Below, in pieces: positions 60,571-64,000 of a DNA stretch of 64,000 bases. Below the pieces are notes generated by a model. It saw nothing but the letters and a program-made list of their open reading frames with translations, searched no databases and was not told the origin of the DNA. Numbering within the stretch: the first letter of the stretch is position 1; every line of letters starts with the position of its first letter. Location: the NCBI GenBank assembly GCA_963977425.1, contig CAXBOO010000008.1:1-64000 (forward strand), given 5' to 3'. Both the position numbers and the translations under genes were made by a program. Origin of the DNA: CAXBOO01 sp963977425. Lineage in GTDB: Bacteria > Bacteroidota > Bacteroidia > Flavobacteriales_D > Luteibaculaceae.

Positions 60571-61769
60571 AAATCCTAATTCTTTGCCATAAACCACCAT
60601 ACCCTGCCATTGACGGAGGTTGTGTTGCCATGAAAAATATGGCTCAAAATCTAATAGGGCTTGGTTACGATGTCAACATTATTTCTTTAGCTACATTCAA
60701 ACATCCTTTTATTGAATCAGCTTACCCTGAAGGTTTTTTACAAAAGACAAATTTTAAAGCCATCGACATTGACATCAAACTCAATGTACTTGATGCTTTT
60801 TCGAATCTGATAACTTCTGACTCTTACAATATTTCACGTTTTTTCTCGACTACAGTAGAAGAAGAAATTAAAGAATGTTTATCCAAGTTTAAGCCCGATA
60901 CGGTTGTTTTCGAGAGTTTATTCATGTGCCCGTATTTGAGTACCATACGAGCATTCGATCAAAACATAAAAACTGTTTTACGCTCGCACAACCTAGAATA
61001 CCTTATTTGGCAGCGTCACAAAGAAAATAGCAACAATCCTATTAAGAAATTATACCTCGGTTTGTTGGTTACTCAATTACGCGAATACGAATTCGAAATA
61101 TTAAAACAAATAGATGGTGTATTGGCAATTTCGCCATTAGACAAAAAACATTATCTAGAAAAAACTGAAATCAGCGCCCCTATTGAAGTTGTTTCTTTAG
61201 GTATAGATATTAACGAAGAGCAACTGCACGACGTTAAACCAAATGCATTTTTCCATTTGGGAGCCATGGATTGGGAGCCCAATCTACAAGGCATTCACTG
61301 GTTTTTACAAGATGTTTGGCCACTTATTTTGGCTAAGTCACCGGACGCTACACTTACACTTGCTGGTAAAAACATCCAAAACTATACTCTACCCTCATTT
61401 GCTCAGGGAAAGAATATTGAAATCGTACCCGAAGTATTGGATGCAAAAGCTTTCATGAAAACGAATGGTATTATGTTGGTACCAATAGTTATTGCTGGAG
61501 GAATACGCATCAAAATAATTGAAGGTATGAGTTATGGTGTTCCTGTTATTTCTACAGAGATTGGTGCCGAAGGGCTAAACGCTTCTGATGGAGTTGAAAT
61601 AATGACAGCTACAACAGCTGAAGATATGGCCACAAAAGCATTAGCGCTTATTGATGACAATGCCGCACTCGAAAAAATCAGAGCCAACGGCTTAAAATTT
61701 GCAAAAGACCATTTTGACAACGAAAGGATAAAGCAAAAATTAAAACTCTTTTTAGAAGAGAAAATTTAA
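60567..61769 (+). CDS. Group 1/GT4-like glycosyltransferase
   Basis: A 400-residue GT-B enzyme: LCHKPPYPAIDGGCVAMKNMAQNL at the N-terminus, a central part with LRSHNLEYLIWQRH, and the nucleotide-sugar half with MDWEPNLQGIHWF, LAGKNI, and the C-terminal VPIVIAGGIRIKIIEGMSYGVPVIST. Likely an LPS or exopolysaccharide sugar transferase; the acceptor is unknown. Overlaps the permease gene by 4 nt, giving an envelope operon with it. Confidence 0.85.
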   Translation: MKILILCHKPPYPAIDGGCVAMKNMAQNLIGLGYDVNIISLATFKHPFIESAYPEGFLQKTNFKAIDIDIKLNVLDAFSNLITSDSYNISRFFSTTVEEEIKECLSKFKPDTVVFESLFMCPYLSTIRAFDQNIKTVLRSHNLEYLIWQRHKENSNNPIKKLYLGLLVTQLREYEFEILKQIDGVLAISPLDKKHYLEKTEISAPIEVVSLGIDINEEQLHDVKPNAFFHLGAMDWEPNLQGIHWFLQDVWPLILAKSPDATLTLAGKNIQNYTLPSFAQGKNIEIVPEVLDAKAFMKTNGIMLVPIVIAGGIRIKIIEGMSYGVPVISTEIGAEGLNASDGVEIMTATTAEDMATKALALIDDNAALEKIRANGLKFAKDHFDNERIKQKLKLFLEEKI

Positions 61770-61829
61770 CGATTTCAAACAGCATTGCCCACAAAGCAAT
61801 ACTACCTTTATACCAGAAAATTAATACCG

Positions 61830-63029
61830 ATGTTAGATCGTATAGAAGAAGCCATAGAAGATATAAAAGCAGGAAAAATAGTCATAGTTGTTGACGATGA
61901 AGATCGTGAAAACGAAGGTGATTTTATCGCTGCTGCAGAAATGGTTACGCCTGAAATGATAAATTTCATGGTGACCCATGGTCGCGGATTAGTTTGCGCA
62001 CCACTTACCGAAGAACGTGCTAAGGAATTGGATTTACAATACATGGTTTCCAATAATACTGTTTTACATCAAACAGCTTTCACCGTATCGGTTGATTTGA
62101 TTGGAAATAATTGCACAACAGGTATTTCTGTACACGATAGATCAAAAACCATTGCCTCTTTAGTCGATGAGAATACGAAAGGATCTGATTTAGGTAGGCC
62201 AGGGCATATTTTCCCATTGATAGCTAAAAAAGGCGGAGTTTTAAGAAGAACTGGACATACTGAAGCGTCAATCGATTTAGCGCGTTTAGCGGGCTTTAAA
62301 TCGGTCGGCATATTAGTTGAAATCTTGAACGAAGATGGTACCATGGCTAGACTACCTCAGCTAAGAAAAATTGCTGACAAGTTCGACATGAAATTGGTAT
62401 CTATAGCCGACCTAATTCAGTTTAGACTGAAGAACGAATCATTGATTGAGAAAGAAGTTGAAGTTAAAATGCCAACTAAATATGGCGATTTCAACCTAAC
62501 CCTATTCAGACAAACAACTACCAACGAAGAACATTTAGCTATTACAAAAGGTACATGGACTGAAGACGAAGAAGTATTAGTTCGAGTGCACAGTTCTTGT
62601 GTAACCGGCGATATTTTAGGCAGTTTACGTTGCGATTGCGGACCACAACTTCACCAGGCTCTTGAAAAGATTGACAAAGCTGGCAAAGGCGCTGTGATAT
62701 ACATGAATCAAGAAGGACGTGGTATTGGATTGCTCAACAAACTAAAAGCTTACAAACTTCAAGAAGAAGGAATGGATACTGTCGAAGCCAATATTGAACT
62801 CGGTTTCAAAATGGACCATAGAGATTACGGTATTGGAGCACAGATCATTCGTGCAATTGGCATCAAAAAATTAAGGTTACTCAGCAACAATCCTACAAAA
62901 CGTAGTGGTTTATTGGGGTACGGTATAGAAATTACTGGAACTGAACCGATTCAAACGGTTTCGAATCCACACAACGAAAAATATCTAAAAACCAAGAGAG
63001 ATAAAATGGGGCACAATTTGGATTTATAA
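61830..63029 (+). CDS. ribBA: Bifunctional DHBP synthase/GTP cyclohydrolase II (RibBA)
   Basis: A 399-residue fused riboflavin enzyme. Residues about 1-200 are RibB (DDEDRENEGDFIAAAEM, THGRGLVCAPL, HIFPLIAKKGGVL, HTEASIDLARLAG); residues about 210-399 are RibA (RVHSSCVTGDILGSLRCDCG with the zinc cysteines, NQEGRGIGLLNKLKAY). Both catalytic sites are complete. I take ATG 61830; the frame is open to TTG 61785 without plausible extra sequence. No FMN riboswitch is seen. Confidence 0.94.
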   Translation: MLDRIEEAIEDIKAGKIVIVVDDEDRENEGDFIAAAEMVTPEMINFMVTHGRGLVCAPLTEERAKELDLQYMVSNNTVLHQTAFTVSVDLIGNNCTTGISVHDRSKTIASLVDENTKGSDLGRPGHIFPLIAKKGGVLRRTGHTEASIDLARLAGFKSVGILVEILNEDGTMARLPQLRKIADKFDMKLVSIADLIQFRLKNESLIEKEVEVKMPTKYGDFNLTLFRQTTTNEEHLAITKGTWTEDEEVLVRVHSSCVTGDILGSLRCDCGPQLHQALEKIDKAGKGAVIYMNQEGRGIGLLNKLKAYKLQEEGMDTVEANIELGFKMDHRDYGIGAQIIRAIGIKKLRLLSNNPTKRSGLLGYGIEITGTEPIQTVSNPHNEKYLKTKRDKMGHNLDL

Positions 63030-63054
63030 TCATCCAACACATCATTTAAATATT

Positions 63055-63081
63055 AAAAGAGGGGTTTACTCCTCTTTTTTT
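63055..63081. terminator. Bidirectional terminator between ribBA and the TamB gene
   Basis: Stem AAAAGAGG / CCTCTTTT with loop GGTTTACT and flanking A and T runs. It overlaps the last codons of the TamB gene, so its right arm also encodes the C-terminal KKEE. Confidence 0.85.
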
Positions 63082-64000
63082 ATGCGCAAACGATTGGTAA
63101 CGTTTTGCCATGCTTCAGAAAAAGAGTTGAAATCTTTTCTGTAGTAAATACCGACACCCTGAATGTAGTTGGATAAGTTGTTAGACAAATACAAACCTTG
63201 CGCTGTTTCATTAAACGCTTTCAATCTAAGCCTTCCATCTTTGGTTAAACTGTACTCTAAAGCAAAATCAGAAATGAATCGGTTACTTGGCGTTGTACTT
63301 GCATCTATAGTTGTTTGATCCACCCCTAAATTGGTGCTTAGCGTTAATCGTTCATTAAACAATTGGGTAGAGAGCGCAAAGGCAACTTGACGATTGGTTA
63401 ATTCGGTGGATTGACTTTGAGTAGACGACGATTTATTGCCACTGTAACTAAACCCAATATCAAAATCGGAGCTAATCTGACTGAACCAATTGCTCAATTG
63501 ATTGCTCAACAATTCGGTTGTTGTAGTAGATCCCGCGTCGTTAAAGGCATTAGCTTGACGAGTATTGGGTGGAGAAAACCGATTGAAAACGAGCAAAGAA
63601 AATACTTGTCGATTGATTTCGTCTTGAGTACGCAAAACAGATTTTACTTGTGTCCGTGTTAAATCATCGGTGTTGGGTAAATAAATGTCAAAATTGATGT
63701 CTGGATTGAACAACTCGTTTTCCAACTTAAGTATCGCTACTACTTGTTCTCTCCTATTGTAACGTTCGTTTTCTATCAATACAATATCACGCAATGGTAC
63801 TCGCAATTTGTATTCAGCTGTAACATCTAAAATGGCTTTATAAGGGTCGCCATACCAAAATATAGAGCTTCCGTTTCTGATGTTGAATTTCTTATTGATG
63901 ACGTTTTCAAGTGTAAAGAGGTACTCTCCGTCTTCTATGATGTATTTCCCTCGTGCATCCAAATCACCAAACTGGTCAATTTTAAAATTCAAAACACCAC
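63066..64000 (-). CDS. TamB-like translocation/assembly protein, C-terminal part (partial)
   Basis: About 310 residues of a larger protein, open to the right edge of the window (the frame continues as GVLNFKIDQ through 63999). It matches the DUF490/TamB C-terminal domain: RGKYIIEDGEYLFTLENVINKKFNI, DPYKAILDVTAEYKLRVPL, then TRTQVKSVLRTQDEINRQVFSLLVFNRFSPP, and a barrel-like end. TamB bridges the two membranes with a BamA-family partner. The 5' part lies beyond the window. Confidence 0.87.
   Translation of the reverse strand, partial: GVLNFKIDQFGDLDARGKYIIEDGEYLFTLENVINKKFNIRNGSSIFWYGDPYKAILDVTAEYKLRVPLRDIVLIENERYNRREQVVAILKLENELFNPDINFDIYLPNTDDLTRTQVKSVLRTQDEINRQVFSLLVFNRFSPPNTRQANAFNDAGSTTTTELLSNQLSNWFSQISSDFDIGFSYSGNKSSSTQSQSTELTNRQVAFALSTQLFNERLTLSTNLGVDQTTIDASTTPSNRFISDFALEYSLTKDGRLRLKAFNETAQGLYLSNNLSNYIQGVGIYYRKDFNSFSEAWQNVTNRLRIKKEE

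Noticed and set aside
61785..61829. Riboflavin-responsive switch or an N-terminal extension before ribBA
   Set aside because: The leader is too short for an FMN riboswitch and the TTG-initiated extension looks non-coding.

Overview
The window looks like a chromosome segment from a Bacteroidetes bacterium, probably of the order Flavobacteriales. The signs are an AT-rich genome, several promoters of the Bacteroidetes type (TTG, about 19 nt, then TAnnTTTG), weak or absent Shine-Dalgarno sequences, and a TonB-dependent receptor paired with a carboxypeptidase-regulatory-like protein. A fused SpeD-SpeE, RNase Y next to ZapA, a LptF/G permease and a TamB-like protein fit as well. This is inference from gene content; no rRNA gene is present.

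Positions 1 to about 17,025 are an integron-type gene-cassette array. About 16 small cassettes, all read on the + strand, are separated by 15 complete recombination sites and one broken one. Most sites are 187-193 bp (extremes 67 and 215). Each site begins with an AAC-ending box after a gene and ends with a GTT box just before the next gene. The decisive evidence is that the end of each cassette is the reverse complement of its own start, not of the next cassette's start, usually over 9-10 nt. That is the scar left when circular cassettes recombine at G^TT, as attC sites do. Conserved mismatches in the outer stems are mostly A-C on the top strand, hence G-T wobbles on the bottom strand, so the bottom strand folds better. 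No integrase lies in the window; by polarity it should be upstream of position 1, or the array is an integrase-less cluster. Cargo is mostly small secreted, lipoprotein or membrane proteins of unknown function. It also includes a HARE-HTH/PD-(D/E)XK HrgA-like protein, a nuclease-DUF2075 helicase fusion, and two self-inhibited Fic proteins (class II and class III), each behind its own promoter box. One cassette is interrupted by an IS481-like element.

From about 17,030 the window is ordinary core chromosome. 17.0-23 kb: PLP decarboxylase, fasciclin protein, MsrA, RNase Y, ZapA. 23-29.8 kb: a tightly coupled envelope operon (M23 peptidase, carboxypeptidase-regulatory-like protein, TonB-dependent receptor, LtaS-like sulfatase-fold protein). 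29.8-36.6 kb: ornithine aminotransferase, RlmD, TPMT-like methyltransferase, phosphoribosyltransferase, shikimate kinase, acetyltransferase-like protein, tRNA-Lys, YdeI/OmpD-associated protein. 36.6-45.7 kb: lipoprotein, SixA-like phosphatase, IlvE, RecQ, RlmI-like methyltransferase, MATE transporter, Fmt, HU, TrmH-family methyltransferase.

45.8-48.1 kb holds a polyamine pair (SpeD-SpeE fusion plus an arginase/agmatinase-family enzyme). 48.1-55.8 kb: PdxH, YqgE, class IV aminotransferase, HAD phosphatase, rhomboid protease, PepD and a FUSC transporter. 56.1-64.0 kb: tRNA-Met, START-like protein, PurK-PurE, LptF/G permease, glycosyltransferase, RibBA and the C-terminal end of a TamB-like protein that runs off the window.
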